A DNA stretch of 64,000 bases from DATATJ01 sp963789075 (GTDB lineage Bacteria; Acidobacteriota; Vicinamibacteria; Vicinamibacterales; CAVVIG01): contig CAWBJQ010000014.1 of NCBI GenBank assembly GCA_963789075.1, positions 744,001 through 808,000 on the forward strand. Reading direction: 5' to 3'. The position numbers and the translations under genes are program-made. The first letter of the stretch is position 1. Every line of letters starts with the position of its first letter. The notes below the pieces were generated by a model. The model saw only the letters and a list, made by a program, of their open reading frames with translations. It searched no databases and was not told the DNA's origin. This document shows, one piece after another, positions 28,868 through 38,083 of the stretch.

Positions 28868-30523
28868 ATGCGCCTGTTGATCGTGGTTCTGTGTATCACG
28901 GGTCTCGCCGGCTGCTCCCGGCAAAACACTGCCACCTCGGGCACGACGCCCGCGGCGTCCACGGCGCCTGCACCAACCAAGCTGGGGATCCGGCCCGACG
29001 GCGACACGACCATCAAGCCGGACATGTCGAAGATTACGAACGAGGATTTGAAGAAAGTGTACGCGTACATCGACGCGCACATCGACGATCACGTCGCCAG
29101 CCTGCAGAAATGGATTCGCCAGCCGAGCATCTCGAACAGCGGTGAAGGCATTCCCGAATCGGCGGAGATGGTGAAGGGCTTCTTCGAGCAGCTCGGATGC
29201 CAGGAGTCGCGCGTCTACGACGTCGGCATCACCGAATGGGGCGCGCCCGGCAACCCCGTCGTCTACGCGAAATGCGATGAGGGCGCGCCGCGCACCATCG
29301 CCATCTACTGGCAGTACGACACGATGCCGATCACGCAGCCCGACGCGTGGAAGGCGCCGCCGTTCGAAGCGCGGATCGTCGAGCAGGCGCCGTTCAAAAA
29401 GGTGCTGATCGGCCGCGGCGCCACCAACTCGAAAGGGCCGGAGATGTCGCAGCTCAATGCCCTGATGTCGATCAAGGCGGTCACCGGCAAGCTGCCGGTG
29501 AACATCATTTTCGTGGCCGAAGGCGACGAAGAGCGCATGGACGTCGGCGTCCGGAAGTTCGTCATCGATCATCCGGAGCTGCTCAAGGGCGCCGATGCGC
29601 TCATCGGCGAGTCTGGCGCGCAGTCGCCGAGCGGCAGCGCAGGCGTCGGCGGCGGATCGGAAGGCTGCGTCTATTTCGAGCTGACCACGAGCGGCAAATC
29701 GTGGGGACGCGGGCCGGTGCAGTCCGACATCCACGGCGCGAACAAGCGCGCCGTCGACAGCCCCGCATGGCGTCACATGAAGATGCTGGCTTCGCTCGTG
29801 TCCGACGATGGCAATACGCCGCTGGTGAAAGGGTTCACCGACGGCATCGAGCCGCTGTCGGCGGCGGAAACCGCCGCGCTCAAATCGGCGGCCGAGAAGA
29901 CCGATCTGAAGGTCGCCGCCGAGAACCTGGGCGTCGCCCGCTTCATTTCCGACGATCCGTTCACGATGCTCAAGATGTCCCGCTACGGCATCTCGTTCAA
30001 TCTCGACGGCATCTGGGGCGGGAACATGTACGCGGGGGGCGCCGGCGCCATTCTGCCGAACAAGATCACGTCCAAGCACAATATCCGCTACGTGCCCAAG
30101 ATGAACGGGCTGGAGATCGTGAAGCGGATTCGCGAACAGCTCGATCGCAACGGCTACAAGGACGTCGAGCTCAAGGTCATCGGCGACGTGCCGTGGTCGA
30201 AGATGTCGTACGACACCGACATCGCGCGCGCCATGACGCAGACGTACGAGCAGATGAACATCCCGCACGGGCAGCCGGCGAACTACTCGTCGATCCTCGG
30301 CGGCTACTGGCCCGCTTATCTCTTCTCCAATCAGGATGTGGGCCAGAAAGTGGCGCCGGTCTCGATGCCGATCGGCATGGGCGGCGCGGGGCACGGCGGC
30401 AACGCGCACGCCGCCAATGAGTACTACGTGATCGAAGGCGCGGGCAAAGTGTACGGGATGGCGGGGGCCGAAAAAGCGCAGGCCAGCATCTTCTACAACT
30501 TCGCGGCGATGTCGAAGAAGTGA
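28868..30523 (+). CDS. M20-family metallopeptidase-like lipoprotein with altered metal ligands
   Basis: 551 residues, intact, AAGGAGA before the ATG. Signal LLIVVLCITGLAGCSRQ has a clear lipobox. The M20 (CNDP-like) fold is recognisable: HVASLQKWIRQPSISNSGEG, IYWQYDTMPITQPDAWKAPPF, GRGATNSKGPEMSQLNAL, VNIIFVAEGDEERMDVG, ADALIGESG and a C-terminal GMGGAGHGGNAHAANEY. In standard members the second block is YGHxDVxP and the third GRGxTDxKG; here the metal-ligand His is Gln and the bridging Asp is Asn, and the later Asp is Glu, while the two Glu and the C-terminal His remain. It may be a divergent subfamily with another metal arrangement or a non-catalytic protein. It overlaps the ABC ATPase gene by four bases. 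Confidence 0.85.
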   Translation: MRLLIVVLCITGLAGCSRQNTATSGTTPAASTAPAPTKLGIRPDGDTTIKPDMSKITNEDLKKVYAYIDAHIDDHVASLQKWIRQPSISNSGEGIPESAEMVKGFFEQLGCQESRVYDVGITEWGAPGNPVVYAKCDEGAPRTIAIYWQYDTMPITQPDAWKAPPFEARIVEQAPFKKVLIGRGATNSKGPEMSQLNALMSIKAVTGKLPVNIIFVAEGDEERMDVGVRKFVIDHPELLKGADALIGESGAQSPSGSAGVGGGSEGCVYFELTTSGKSWGRGPVQSDIHGANKRAVDSPAWRHMKMLASLVSDDGNTPLVKGFTDGIEPLSAAETAALKSAAEKTDLKVAAENLGVARFISDDPFTMLKMSRYGISFNLDGIWGGNMYAGGAGAILPNKITSKHNIRYVPKMNGLEIVKRIREQLDRNGYKDVELKVIGDVPWSKMSYDTDIARAMTQTYEQMNIPHGQPANYSSILGGYWPAYLFSNQDVGQKVAPVSMPIGMGGAGHGGNAHAANEYYVIEGAGKVYGMAGAEKAQASIFYNFAAMSKK

Positions 30524-31275
30524 GTCTCATTTCCGTCCGCGACCTCGCGAAGGTGTATCAGGTCGGCGATGTCTCGGTGCACGCGCTCCGGCACATCGCC
30601 CTCGAGATCGAGACCGGCGAATTCGTCTCGGTGGTCGGGCCGTCCGGCTCCGGCAAGTCGACGTTCATGCACATCCTCGGGTGCCTGGATCGACCGACCG
30701 CCGGCCAGTATCTGCTCAATGGGCGCGACGTCTCCCAGCTCTCTGACGATGAGCTGTCGGCGATCCGCAACAAGCAGATCGGGTTCGTGTTTCAAGGATT
30801 CAATCTGCTCTCACGGACTTCGGCGCTCGAGAATGTCGAGCTGCCGCTGCTGTATGCCAACGGCGGGCGCGTCTCGCCTGCGGATCGGCGCCGCCGGGCG
30901 GTCGCGGCGCTTCAGGCCGTCGGACTGGCCGATCGCGCGGAGCACCATCCGAATCAGCTCTCAGGCGGGCAGCAGCAGCGCGTGGCGATTGCGCGCGCGC
31001 TGTTGAACGATCCGGCGATCCTGCTCGCGGATGAGCCGACCGGCAACCTCGACAGCCGCACGAGCGTCGAGGTGATGGATATTTTCCAGCGTCTCAAGGC
31101 CGAGCGCGGGATTACGATCATTCTGATCACGCACGAGCAGAGCGTCGCCGACTACGGCTCGCGCATCATCCGCTTCAAGGATGGCCGAATCGTCGAAGAT
31201 CGGCCAAACACCGCGCAGACCGTCGCCGCGCGCGAGCTGGCGATGCTCGGGCCCGCCGACGCCGAAGACGTATAG
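30520..31275 (+). CDS. MacB/LolD-type ABC transporter ATP-binding protein
   Basis: 251 residues, GTG start overlapping the M20 stop. Complete ABC signatures: Walker A VVGPSGSGKST, Q-loop QIGFVFQGFNLLSR, signature NQLSGGQQQRVAIARALLNDP, Walker B ILLADEPTGNLDS, His switch ITHEQSVADYG. The 'LADEPTGNLDS' and 'GFVFQ.FNLL' forms place it in the MacB/LolD group, which powers mechanotransmission permeases that push substrates or lipoproteins from the periplasm outward. Partners are the two permeases downstream. No MacA adaptor is in the operon. Confidence 0.95.
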   Translation: MSLISVRDLAKVYQVGDVSVHALRHIALEIETGEFVSVVGPSGSGKSTFMHILGCLDRPTAGQYLLNGRDVSQLSDDELSAIRNKQIGFVFQGFNLLSRTSALENVELPLLYANGGRVSPADRRRRAVAALQAVGLADRAEHHPNQLSGGQQQRVAIARALLNDPAILLADEPTGNLDSRTSVEVMDIFQRLKAERGITIILITHEQSVADYGSRIIRFKDGRIVEDRPNTAQTVAARELAMLGPADAEDV

Positions 31276-31290
31276 GGTGAGCAGGTGTAG

Positions 31291-31312
31291 GGCGGGTCCT
31301 TTTGGACCCGCC
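31291..31312. repeat. GGCGGGTCC-TTTT-GGACCCGCC palindromic repeat
   Basis: Perfect 9-bp arms, 4-base loop, between the ABC ATPase stop and the permease start. A near-identical element in inverted orientation lies inside the following gene at 31629. Confidence 0.8.
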
Positions 31313-31327
31313 GAGAGGAGACCGTCA

Positions 31328-32835
31328 ATGTCGTTTCGATCCAGCTTCGCGATTGCCATCAAGGCGCTGCGCCGCCACAAGCTCCAGACGGCGCTGACGA
31401 TGCTGGGGATGACCATCGGCGTGGCCGCAGTGCTGACGATGATCGCGCTCGGGACAGGCGCCGAAGGGGCGATTGAACAGCAGGTTCGCGCCGCCGGCAT
31501 GAACCTCATCGTCGTGACGGCGGGGAATTACAAGGGGAAGACCGAAGAAGACGATGGCGGCGTCGTCGATCACCAAGGGCGGTTGGAGCTTGATCGCGGC
31601 GATGAACGGCGGGTCCAAGTTGATGAGCGGCGGGTCCAAAAGGACCGCCCTACCGCGTTGTGCTGGCGGCGTTCCATCCGGAAGACGACCCGATGGAAAA
31701 GCACGATCATCCGCTCGCCAGTCAGCGGCTCGGGGACCTGGAAGCCGGACTCGGCGGCGCCGCCACGCTCACCGCGGCCGATGCCGACGCCATCCGGCAG
31801 ATCAAGGGCGTGCAGTACGTCGCCGAAGGCGTGCATCAGAACGCGCACGTCACCACCGGCACGAAGCGCTGGTTCACCCGGCTGAATGGATCGGACACGC
31901 AGCTGCCGCTGATCCGCCGCGCCTGGTCGTTTCCAAGCGGCCGCTTCTTCACCGCGCGCGAGCAGCGGAACGCCGCTCAGGTGGTCGTGCTGGGGAGCGT
32001 CGCCGCGCAGAAGCTGTTCGACACCGTGGATCCGGTCGGGCACGACGTCACGCTGTGGAACCAGCCGTTTCGCGTGGTCGGCGTGCTGACGAGCACCAGT
32101 TATCTCGTGGCGCCCGCGCCCGGCGACGAGCAGTTCGATGCGGTGTACGTCCCCTTCACGACCGTGCACAAGCTGTTGAATCTGTCGAAGCTGAACGACA
32201 TCACGATTACCTCGGCGTCCACCGGCGACGTCACGCGCGTGGCCAAAGACATCACCGATCTGCTGCGCGTCCGCCACGGTATCTCGCTGCGTAAACCGGA
32301 CGATTTCACCGTGACGACGCAGGCGCGCCAGGCGCTCGCCAAGGGCGGCATGCGGCCCGAGGTCGCGCGCGCGGTCGTCGGAAATGTCGCGGGTCTCGAG
32401 AAAGTGACGCTCGAGCAGCTGTCGAAAACGCTCGACCGCGCGAGCAAGACGATGACGGCGCTGCTGGCGAGCATCGCCGGCGTGTCGCTGCTGGTCGGCG
32501 GCATCGGCATCATGAACATCATGCTGCTGTCGGTGACCGAGCGGACCCGCGAGATCGGGATCCGCCGCGCCGTCGGCGCGCGGGCGCGGGATGTCCGGCG
32601 GCAGTTCGTCGCCGAGGCGGTCACGCTCAGCCTGGTCGGCGGCTTCGTCGGTGTCCTGCTCGGATTCGCCGCGTCGACCAGCATCTCGCAGATCTTGCGC
32701 TGGTCGTCCACGATTTCCGTCGGCGCCGTCGCGCTGTCATTCGGCATCGCGGCGCTGGTCGGGATCTTCTTCGGCTGGTATCCCGCGCGGCAAGCCGCGC
32801 AGCTCGATCCGATCGAGTCGCTGCGATACGAGTAG
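31328..32835 (+). CDS. MacB-like ABC transporter permease (frame interrupted by a repeat)
   Basis: About 500 residues. N-terminal helix and MacB_PCD start: AIKALRRHKLQTALTMLGMTIGVAAV, TMIALGTGAEGAIEQQVRAAG. The periplasmic domain resumes after the break with LGGAATLTAADADAIRQIKG, VVVLGSVAAQKLFDTVDPVG and RVVGVLTSTSYL; the FtsX domain ends the protein: ASIAGVSLLVGGIGIMNIMLL, VTERTREIGIRRAVGARARDV, LVGGFVGVLLGF, WYPARQAAQLDPIESLRYE. Between 31555 and 31665 the frame changes and the sequence is not MacB-like; it holds a repeat at 31629-31650 and a partial one near 31606. Either an insertion broke the gene or the shift is sequence error around it. Paralogue of the next gene. Confidence 0.85.
31606..31652. 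repeat. GGCGGGTCC repeat inside the permease gene, with a partial second copy
   Basis: GGCGGGTCCAAAAGGACCGCCC at 31629-31650, the reverse form of the element at 31291; GGCGGGTCCAAG about 20 bases upstream is a partial direct copy. The frame of the permease changes here. Confidence 0.7.
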
Positions 32836-32852
32836 AACTGCGCCACATACCC

Positions 32853-34232
32853 ATGCCACTGCTACTGACCAGCATCCGCCTCGCCGCACGCGCACTCCGC
32901 CGCAACACGCTGCGCACCGTGCTCACCATGCTCGGCATGATTATCGGCGTCGGCGCCGTCGTGACGATGGTCGCGCTCGGCAATGGCGCGCAGCAAAGCG
33001 TCGAGACCGACGTGCGATCGGCCGGCACCAATCTGATTCACGTGAAGGCGGGCAACTTCACGCGCGGGGGAGAAGACTCGAATATCGCGACCGGCCTGGG
33101 ATCGGCGACCACGCTGGTCGTCGCCGATGCCGACGCGATCGCGCGCGAGGTGTCCGGCGTGAAATACGAGTCGCCGGAGGTGCGTCTGCGAGGATGGATG
33201 ACCGCCGGCACCGAGCGATTCTACGGACAGATGCTCGGCACGAGCGCGTCGTACCCGCTGCTCTACAACTGGACCTTTGTGCGCGGCGGCCGATTTTTCG
33301 AGGATCGCGACGTGGCCGCGCACGGCGCGGTCGCGGTCATTGGCGGCACGGTACGGGATAGGCTGTTCGGGGAAGGCGTGAACCCGGTGGGACGCACACT
33401 CACCATTCGCGACCGGCCGTTCACGATCGTCGGCGTCACGCGCACCACCGACGAGGACCAGGTGGAAACGGTCTTCGTCCCGTACACCGCGCTGCAAGAC
33501 GTGCTCGGCATTTCGTATCTCCACTCGATCACCGTCGAAGCCGGGCAGGCAGGCGACGCGTCGCAGATTGCGGCGGACGTGACGGCGCTCCTGCGCCGCC
33601 GTCATGGGCCGCACATCAATGCAGCGATGGCGTCGCTGCGCCAGAGCGGCATCATCGGCAATCAGATGCCCGGGGCGGGCGGCGGCGCCGGCGCGCCGGA
33701 CGACTTCACCGTGAAGACGCAGGCGTCCGAAGCGCTGACGAAAGGGTTGTACACGTCGGTCGCCGCATTCGTGCTCGCGAACATGCCCAAGCTCGACGAG
33801 GTGAATCTGCAGGAAATGACGAGCACGCTGCAGCGCGCGGGGACGACGATGACGGCGCTGCTGGCCGGCATCGCCGCGATCTCCCTCGTCGTCGGCGGCA
33901 TCGGCATCATGAACATCATGCTGGTGTCGGTGACCGAACGCACGCGGGAGATTGGCATCCGGCGGGCGATTGGCGCGCGGGCGCGTGACGTGCTGCTGCA
34001 GTTTCTCGTCGAGGCGCTGACCCTGAGCATGGTCGGCGGCGCGATCGGTCTGGTGCTCGGTTTCGCCGCGTCAGGCATGCTCACGTGGGTGCTCGAGTGG
34101 CCCACGGCCGTTTCGGCGTCAGCGGTGGGGCTGGCCTTCGGCATCGCGGCGGCCGTCGGCATTTTTTTCGGGTTCTATCCAGCACGCCGCGCGTCACGGC
34201 TGACCCCGATCGATGCGCTCCGCCATGAGTGA
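32853..34232 (+). CDS. MacB-like ABC transporter permease
   Basis: 459 residues, intact. N-terminal RLAARALRRNTLRTVLTMLGMIIGVGAVVTMV, extracytoplasmic MacB_PCD domain (SVETDVRSAGTNLIHVKAG, ATTLVVADADAI, RGGRFFEDRDVAAHGAVAVIG, IRDRPFTIVGVTRTT) and FtsX domain with three helices (IAAISLVVGGIGIMNIMLV, RTREIGIRRAIGARARDVL, MVGGAIGLVLGFAAS) ending YPARRASRLTPIDALRHE. About 60% similar by eye to the upstream permease, so the transporter may be a heterodimer on one ATPase. The last codons overlap the start of the His/Met-rich lipoprotein gene. Confidence 0.94.
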   Translation: MPLLLTSIRLAARALRRNTLRTVLTMLGMIIGVGAVVTMVALGNGAQQSVETDVRSAGTNLIHVKAGNFTRGGEDSNIATGLGSATTLVVADADAIAREVSGVKYESPEVRLRGWMTAGTERFYGQMLGTSASYPLLYNWTFVRGGRFFEDRDVAAHGAVAVIGGTVRDRLFGEGVNPVGRTLTIRDRPFTIVGVTRTTDEDQVETVFVPYTALQDVLGISYLHSITVEAGQAGDASQIAADVTALLRRRHGPHINAAMASLRQSGIIGNQMPGAGGGAGAPDDFTVKTQASEALTKGLYTSVAAFVLANMPKLDEVNLQEMTSTLQRAGTTMTALLAGIAAISLVVGGIGIMNIMLVSVTERTREIGIRRAIGARARDVLLQFLVEALTLSMVGGAIGLVLGFAASGMLTWVLEWPTAVSASAVGLAFGIAAAVGIFFGFYPARRASRLTPIDALRHE

Positions 34233-34725
34233 TCGGCGCATCCTCGCCGCGTTCGCAGCGGCGTCCGTCGCTGCGCTTGGGGCGAGCGCGTGCCAGAGGT
34301 CGCCGGCGAGCCCGCCGGCGGCATCGTCAGCCGCTCCAGCGACTGCGCCCGCCGCGGCGCCGACCTCCATGGCGGGCATGGCCGGCATGCCGCACGGCGA
34401 TCACAATCCGCATCACGGCGGCGTTGTGATGATGAAAGGCGAGCTGCATTACGAAGTGGTCCTCGATCCGACGGGCCACGCGCATCGGCTGTTCTTCACT
34501 GACGCGTCGCGCGAAGATCTGCCGGCGTCGGTCGCATCCACCGCAGCGCTGACCATTCACCGCCCCGACGGCGCCGACGAAGCGATCCCGTTGCAGATCG
34601 ACGAGTCAGGCGAGAGCTGGACAGGATCGGGACGCCCGATCGCCGACGCCCCGGGGACCACCGTCCGCGTCGCCTTCACGATCAACAACGAGCCTTACTG
34701 GATCGATCTGCCGTTCACGAGGTAA
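34225..34725 (+). CDS. His/Met-rich lipoprotein, putative metal-handling protein
   Basis: 166 residues. ATG at 34225 overlaps the permease stop by eight bases. Leader LAAFAAASVAALGASAC gives a lipobox. An Ala/Pro-rich spacer is followed by SMAGMAGMPHGDHNPHHGG, a Met/His cluster typical of periplasmic copper or other metal binding, then a compact domain (HYEVVLDPTGHAHRLFFTDA, TIHRPDGADEAIPLQ, FTINNEPYWIDLPF). The combination with a MacB-type exporter suggests metal export or periplasmic metal storage, but no transition-metal ATPase is adjacent. The stop TAA is part of the repeat at 34723. Confidence 0.75.
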   Translation: MSDRRILAAFAAASVAALGASACQRSPASPPAASSAAPATAPAAAPTSMAGMAGMPHGDHNPHHGGVVMMKGELHYEVVLDPTGHAHRLFFTDASREDLPASVASTAALTIHRPDGADEAIPLQIDESGESWTGSGRPIADAPGTTVRVAFTINNEPYWIDLPFTR

Positions 34726-34740
34726 AGGGGACGGGAGTCT
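34723..34740. repeat. TAAAGGGGACGGGAGTCT repeat joining two convergent stops
   Basis: The repeat supplies the TAA of the upstream lipoprotein gene and abuts the TGA (complement) of the downstream AI-2E gene. Same unit as 8294 and 23448. Confidence 0.75.
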
Positions 34741-35802
34741 TCAGACGCCGACGTCGCGCCGGCGGTCGCGCTCGTCCAGCAGCTCCTCGATCACGACCTG
34801 CACAATCGCCGCGGTCGGCACCGCCAGCACGGCGCCGATGATGCCCAGGAGCGACCCGCCAACGAGCAGCGCCGTGATGACGGTGACGGGGCTCACACCG
34901 ACTTGTCGCTGCATGATCTTCGGCACGAGGAGGTGGTTCTCCACCTGCTGCTGCAGCAGCCAGAAGACCGCGACGTACAGCGCCGTGCGCGGCGACACGG
35001 CGAGTCCCGCGAGAATCGCCGGGATCGCCGACAGAAACGGACCGATGACGGGAATCATCTCGCCGAACGCGGCGATCAGCGCGAGCACGTAGAAGTACGG
35101 CACGCCGACGAGATAGAGAAATATCGCCGCGCTCGCTCCGATCGTCCCGGCCAGGATCAGCTGACCGCTCAGCCACGCGCTGACCTTCCTCGAAATCTTC
35201 CGCGAGGCCTCGACGACGCGCGGCCGGCTCTCGCGTGCGAACAGGCGCGCGAACCCCGCGGACAGGGTGTCGCTCTCGACCAGCAGATAGAACGTGAGCA
35301 CGATCACGGTGACGACGCCGAGCAGCGTTTTGGCGGTCCACGCCAGCGCGGTGGCCGCCGTCCCGACGGCCGTGCCCGACGCGTCTGGCGCCTGTCGCAC
35401 GGCTTCGCCCAGCGTGATCTGATGATCGAGCAGGCCGCGATCGACGAGAAACTGCTGCGCGCGGTCGATGAATCGGGGCAGTTGCGCCCAGAGCTCGGCA
35501 CCTTGCTCCACGAGCGGCGGAATGACGAGGATGCCGACGATCGTCAGCGCGCCGAGGATGACGACATAGACGACGAGAATCGCCAGCCAGCGCGGCAGGC
35601 GACGGCTGCCGACCGGAATGCGTTTCTGCTGTTCGATCGCGCGAACCAGCGGACCGAATCCGATCGCCACCAGCATGCTGATATAGATGAGCAGCAGCGC
35701 ATGCGCGGCGATGTACATCGCGAACAGCGCCACCACGGCGAGCCCCGTCAGGACGATGACGATCGCGGCGCGCGCGACGAAACCGTCGGAAATGCGATCC
35801 AT
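34741..35802 (-). CDS. AI-2E/PerM family multi-pass membrane protein
   Basis: 353 residues, intact. Eight or so hydrophobic segments: GFVARAAIVIVLTGLAVVAL, ALLLIYISMLVAIGFGPLV, AILVVYVVILGALTIVGIL, LLGVVTVIVLTFYLLVESD, SGQLILAGTIGASAAIFLYL, YVLALIAAFGEMIPVIGPFL with the family's 'E.IP..G', and VAVFWLLQQQVENHLLVPKI ending in VSPVTVITALLVGGSL. Family members include autoinducer exporters and Na+/H+ antiporter-like proteins; the substrate here cannot be told. Convergent with the lipoprotein gene; start at 35802 (MDRISDG) preferred over the Met at 35820. Confidence 0.88.
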   Translation of the reverse strand: MDRISDGFVARAAIVIVLTGLAVVALFAMYIAAHALLLIYISMLVAIGFGPLVRAIEQQKRIPVGSRRLPRWLAILVVYVVILGALTIVGILVIPPLVEQGAELWAQLPRFIDRAQQFLVDRGLLDHQITLGEAVRQAPDASGTAVGTAATALAWTAKTLLGVVTVIVLTFYLLVESDTLSAGFARLFARESRPRVVEASRKISRKVSAWLSGQLILAGTIGASAAIFLYLVGVPYFYVLALIAAFGEMIPVIGPFLSAIPAILAGLAVSPRTALYVAVFWLLQQQVENHLLVPKIMQRQVGVSPVTVITALLVGGSLLGIIGAVLAVPTAAIVQVVIEELLDERDRRRDVGV

Positions 35803-35844
35803 GTCAGGTCCCGTCCGCACGATAACATGGAGCGATGGTGGTGT

Positions 35845-37198
35845 TCAGATCGGCCGTCGCCGCTTCAGAATCTCCGTGAACGATCGAGCGCGGAGCGCCT
35901 CGACGGTGAGGCCGCTCATCTCGATCGCTTCGTCCTCGGTGATCGCCCCGCAGTTCATCGCGCGCAAGAAATAGTTCAACAATCCTTGTCCCGTCGCGGC
36001 GTCATCGAACACGTCGCGGACGAGCGTCGCCTGCGCGGCCTGCTGCACGAAGTGCTTCAGACGCTCCGACGCCGCGGCGAGTCCTTCGAGGAAGAAGGCG
36101 TACACCGCGGCGTAGCGCGGCACGAGTTGACCCGGGTGCAGATCCCATCCTTGATAGAAGCCGGTGATGAGCGAATGCCGGACGTGCTCGGCGTGCAGAC
36201 GCCACGCGCGGTGAACCACACGCGTGTTCTCGCTGCGCTGCTCAGTCGTCAAGGCCGCACCGCCGGCCGCCCGATGCGGGCCGACCGGCAGGATGTTCGT
36301 TGCGCCGTCGGACAGCCAGATTCCGGTGCCGGCCAGGGCCACCTGCATCATGTTCCGGGCGAAGTCGCACGCGGGATGCCCCATGTGCTGATAGGCGGCG
36401 GTGATGCCGCACGCGGCGGTGTAATCGTACGCGCCGAAATGCGCCGCGACGATGCGGCGCTGGCCTTCGGCGATGAAGCGGGGCAGCGCCACCGATCCGT
36501 CCTGGGCGATGACGGCCTGCGTCGTTTCCACCATCACTTCGAAGCGCAGCGTATCGCGCGTGAGGTCGCGCCAGGTACTCGAACGCCTCGCAGGCGGAGG
36601 CCATCGCCGCGACCTGCTGCGGCGTGGTGATCTTCGGAAGCGTGACGACGAAGTTCGGCGGGAGCACGCCGTTCGTGCGTTCGACCAGCCGCGTCAGGAA
36701 CAGATCGAACGTGCGCAGGCTGCGCCGCTTCAATTCTTCGCTGAGCGGCTTGATCCGGATGCCGATACCGGGCGGGAGCGTGCCCGCCGCGAGCCCGGCG
36801 GCCACTTCGTCGGCGGCGCGCTGCGCCTCGCGATCTTCTTCCTCGTCTGATCGATGGCCGAATCCGTCTTCGAAATCGATCCGGAAATCCTCGACCGGTT
36901 CACGCGACAGCTTCTCGACGATGCGGGGGTAGAGACGATCGGCGAGCGCCGGTTCGAGATCGAACGCGCCCGCAAACGCCGCCGCATCGGGCGCGTGCTC
37001 CTCGAGCGCGCGCAGGGCGATCGCGCCGAGCTTGCGGGGCAGGGCCGCGTTGAACAGATGCGCGCCGCCGTAGACCGTATGGATCGGCTGCCGGCGCGGC
37101 GAGTCGCCGGGAAACTGCTCGGCCGCTCGAATATTCGCCTTGTCGAGCGTGTCGAGAAAGGCGGTCAGCGCGTTGTCAGGGATCGTCGTCTCGGCCAT
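35845..37198 (-). CDS. HpcH/HpaI aldolase/citrate-lyase superfamily protein (DUF6986-like)
   Basis: About 450 residues with one frame change near 36570. TIM-barrel type features: IHTVYGGAHLFNAALPRKLG, DFRIDFEDGFGHRSDEEEDR (acidic metal site), GIRIKPLSEELKRRSLRTF, FVVTLPKITTPQQV, then LRFEVMVETTQAVIAQDGS, AHFGAYDYTAACGITAAYQHMGHP and DGATNILPVGPH. The superfamily binds PEP, pyruvate or glyoxylate-type substrates with Mg2+. Relatives occur near purine/ureide breakdown genes; the nearby NCS1 permease, hydA and preA make a nucleobase connection plausible, but this is inference. Start ATG at 37198 or 37201. Confidence 0.72.
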
Positions 37199-37216
37199 CA
37201 CGCGGCAGTATAGTCC

Positions 37217-38062
37217 TCAGCCTCCGAACAGATCGTCGTACGCGTACATCAGCGCCGCGGTGGCGACTGGAACGGCGATGATGACGCCGACGCCGAACGC
37301 GAGCGCCCCGGCCAGGACCATCAACGCCGCGACGACTGCAAGCGCGAACGTCATCCACCATTGCTGATGCACGACGCGGCGGCTCACCTCCATCGCCGTC
37401 CACACGTCCATCCGCTTGTCGATCACCAGCGGGAGGACGAACATGTAGCCGACCGCGAGGTAGACGCCAGGCAGCACCAGCAGCAGAATACCCAGCGTCG
37501 TCAGCGCGCCGGAGAGGAGCCCGGCGATCAGCAGCGGCATGAAGAACACAGGACGGAAGCCGGCAAATGCGTCCTCCGCGCCCGCGCGCTCGCCGCGGAT
37601 GCGGCGAATATTCAGGTAGTACAACCCACCGAGCAGCGGACTGTTGACCACCATGCCGGCGAGCCAGCCGACGCGCGGGACGAACGTGAGCGCGACGATG
37701 ATCGTCCACACGACGGTCGCGGCGCTGACGAGGACCACGGGGTTTCCGCGGACCAGGGCCCAGCCGCGTGACACGCAGTGCGCGGCATCGAGCCTGACAC
37801 CGCGCTCGAGATACGCCGCGGCGATCGCGTCGGGCTTCTGCAAGACCAGCGCGTCAGCGGCGGCGGTGGGCGTCGGCTCCGGCACCCGCTGCGGCGGCGG
37901 AAGCATCAACTCCGGAATGGCGCTGAGGGCCTGCCACTCGGCCTCGCCTTCTCGACGAACACGCGAGAACTTGCTCGCGCGCCCTTCGGCGAGCCATTGG
38001 TGCACGTCATCGACGGTCAATGGGCCGTTCATCTTGCCGTCGGCCGCAATCACGTAATACAT
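37217..38062 (-). CDS. GYF_2-domain membrane protein
   Basis: 281 residues, intact. N-terminus YYVIAADGKMNGPLTVDDVHQWLAEGR, EGEAEWQALSAIPEL is a GYF_2 domain ('YY....GP.....L..W...G'). After a Pro-rich linker come five hydrophobic segments (LVSAATVVWTIIVALTFV, VFFMPLLIAGLLSGALTTLGILLLVLPG, AVGYMFVLPLVI, FALAVVAALMVLAGALAFG). The membrane part resembles DUF975/glycerophosphodiester-type bacterial membrane domains. Role unknown. It starts opposite the NCS1 permease gene with 33 bases between. Confidence 0.78.
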   Translation of the reverse strand: MYYVIAADGKMNGPLTVDDVHQWLAEGRASKFSRVRREGEAEWQALSAIPELMLPPPQRVPEPTPTAAADALVLQKPDAIAAAYLERGVRLDAAHCVSRGWALVRGNPVVLVSAATVVWTIIVALTFVPRVGWLAGMVVNSPLLGGLYYLNIRRIRGERAGAEDAFAGFRPVFFMPLLIAGLLSGALTTLGILLLVLPGVYLAVGYMFVLPLVIDKRMDVWTAMEVSRRVVHQQWWMTFALAVVAALMVLAGALAFGVGVIIAVPVATAALMYAYDDLFGG

Positions 38063-38083
38063 CGAACTCCTCTGGCCGCCGCC

